From Candidatus Zixiibacteriota bacterium (GTDB lineage: Bacteria > Zixibacteria > MSB-5A5 > RBG-16-43-9), in contig JAOUFL010000145.1 in NCBI GenBank assembly GCA_029858245.1, forward strand, positions 1 through 6,216: 6,216 nucleotides of DNA, in the 5' to 3' direction. Both the position numbers and the translations under genes were made by a program. Within the stretch, counting starts at the first letter, position 1. Every line of letters begins with the position of its first letter. The notes below the pieces were generated by a model. That model saw nothing but the letters and a program-made list of their open reading frames with translations, did no database searches and was not told the DNA's origin. Below are positions 5,462 through 6,216 of this stretch, piece after piece.

Positions 5462-6216
5462 TCAGCTAACTGCTGCACCCAGTGCTATTGACAGGAGTTT
5501 TATTTCAGCTGTATCTGAACGGGAAAGTAAAACTATGGGTACTCCTGCTCCTACAACAATTCCCCCGACTCTGGCTCCGCATAAATAGATCAGGCTTTTT
5601 ACAAAAATATTTCCAGAAGAGATATTCGGGCAGAGGAAAATATCGGTATCTCCCGAGATAGGGGAAATTATCCCTTTTATGCGGGCAGAGTCAGGATCAA
5701 TTGCCACATCAAAGGCAACAGGTCCGTCCACGATCACATCTTTTATCTCTCCTCTTTCTGCCATCTTGGCAATTATGGAAGCGTCGATTGTTTCAGGCAT
5801 TTCAGGATTTACCAGCTCCACTGCTGCCAGGCAAGCGGCTTTCGGGTTCTCTATTCCTAATTTTTTTGCGACCTCAACGGCATTTTTTAAAATCTCTATT
5901 TTCCTGGTTACGTCAGGAGAGATGTTCATCCCGCCATCAGTAACTATCATCAGTTTAGGGTATTTTTCCACCTCTACCACGGCAACATGACTCAAAAGCT
6001 TTCCGCTTTTTAATCCCTTTTCCTTATCCAGAACCGCTTTTAAAAGAGTAGGCGTGTCAACTTTACCTTTCATCAACATATCAGCTTTTTTCTGTTTCAC
6101 CAGCTCCACAGCCAGGGATGCTATGTTCCTGGGTTCTTTTTCTCCCAGGATTTCAAGTCCGTTTAAAGTAAAATTCAGTTTTGTGCACAAGTTTTTGATT
6201 TTATCTGCATCACCGA
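5462..6216 (-). CDS. ptb: Phosphate butyryltransferase (5' end beyond window)
   Basis: Ptb transfers the acyl group of butyryl-CoA or branched-chain acyl-CoA to phosphate, giving acyl-phosphate for Buk and free CoA. About 250 residues are visible of the roughly 300 usual for the family. The frame stays open to the window edge and reads GDADKIKNL before the internal TTG at 6190, matching the family's typical IGD-x-x-KI segment, so that TTG is not the start. Diagnostic segments in order are KADMLMKGKVDT, MIVTDGGMNISPD, VDGPVAFDVAID, SGDTDIFLCPNISSGN, and GAGVPIVLLSRSD near the end. This fits the Ptb/Pta superfamily, and the short single-domain form with buk close by favours Ptb over acetyl-specific Pta. 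It is the most upstream visible gene of a minus-strand run with the glycosylase, M50 protease and lipoprotein genes. It is thus separated from buk by about 3.4 kb and opposite in strand. Confidence 0.93.
   Translation of the reverse strand, partial: GDADKIKNLCTKLNFTLNGLEILGEKEPRNIASLAVELVKQKKADMLMKGKVDTPTLLKAVLDKEKGLKSGKLLSHVAVVEVEKYPKLMIVTDGGMNISPDVTRKIEILKNAVEVAKKLGIENPKAACLAAVELVNPEMPETIDASIIAKMAERGEIKDVIVDGPVAFDVAIDPDSARIKGIISPISGDTDIFLCPNISSGNIFVKSLIYLCGARVGGIVVGAGVPIVLLSRSDTAEIKLLSIALGAAVS

Noticed and set aside
5388..5990. Plus-strand reading frames of 66, 80 and 103 residues opposite ptb
   Set aside because: They are antisense to a clearly conserved Ptb sequence, overlap one another in different frames and have low-complexity translations.

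Overview
The window looks like part of a chromosome from an anaerobic or fermentative, probably uncultured, Gram-negative-type bacterium. It has compact operons, moderate GC, a lipoprotein that resembles the LolA/LolB-fold family DUF4292, and intergenic clusters of short palindromes. DUF4292-type lipoproteins are best known from Bacteroidota and related FCB-group phyla, so an FCB-like lineage is a reasonable but low-confidence guess. No rRNA, tRNA, CRISPR array, transposase or integrase was seen.

Layout. Bases 1-2073 (+ strand) hold the 3' part of an amino-acid dehydrogenase of the Glu/Leu/Phe/Val family, then a complete butyrate kinase (buk). Bases 2074-2338 are an intergenic cluster of palindromes, several of which begin with CGTAG. 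Bases 2339-3133 (+) encode an AT-rich orphan protein with a possible PD-(D/E)XK nuclease core. Bases 3134-3268 hold more palindromes, at least one being an inverted copy of the left-hand type. Bases 3269-6216 (- strand) read, from right to left, phosphate butyryltransferase (ptb, 5' end outside the window), 3-methyladenine DNA glycosylase, a site-2-protease-family (M50) membrane protein, and the DUF4292-like lipoprotein. The two blocks converge on the palindrome and nuclease region.

How the genes work together. The dehydrogenase, Buk and Ptb are parts of the branched-chain amino-acid/acyl-CoA route: amino acid to 2-oxo acid (then, by an enzyme not in this window, to acyl-CoA), acyl-CoA to acyl-phosphate (Ptb), and acyl-phosphate to acid plus ATP (Buk). 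In Bacillus-type bkd operons these genes lie together on one strand. Here ptb lies on the opposite strand, about 3.4 kb from buk, in an otherwise unrelated operon. The remaining minus-strand genes are DNA repair, membrane proteolysis and envelope functions with no obvious link to that pathway.

The main points for follow-up are the AT-rich orphan between inverted palindromes, the palindrome family itself, an 8-bp tandem repeat downstream of both plus-strand metabolic genes, and a Lys-to-Gln change at a normally conserved substrate-binding position of the dehydrogenase.
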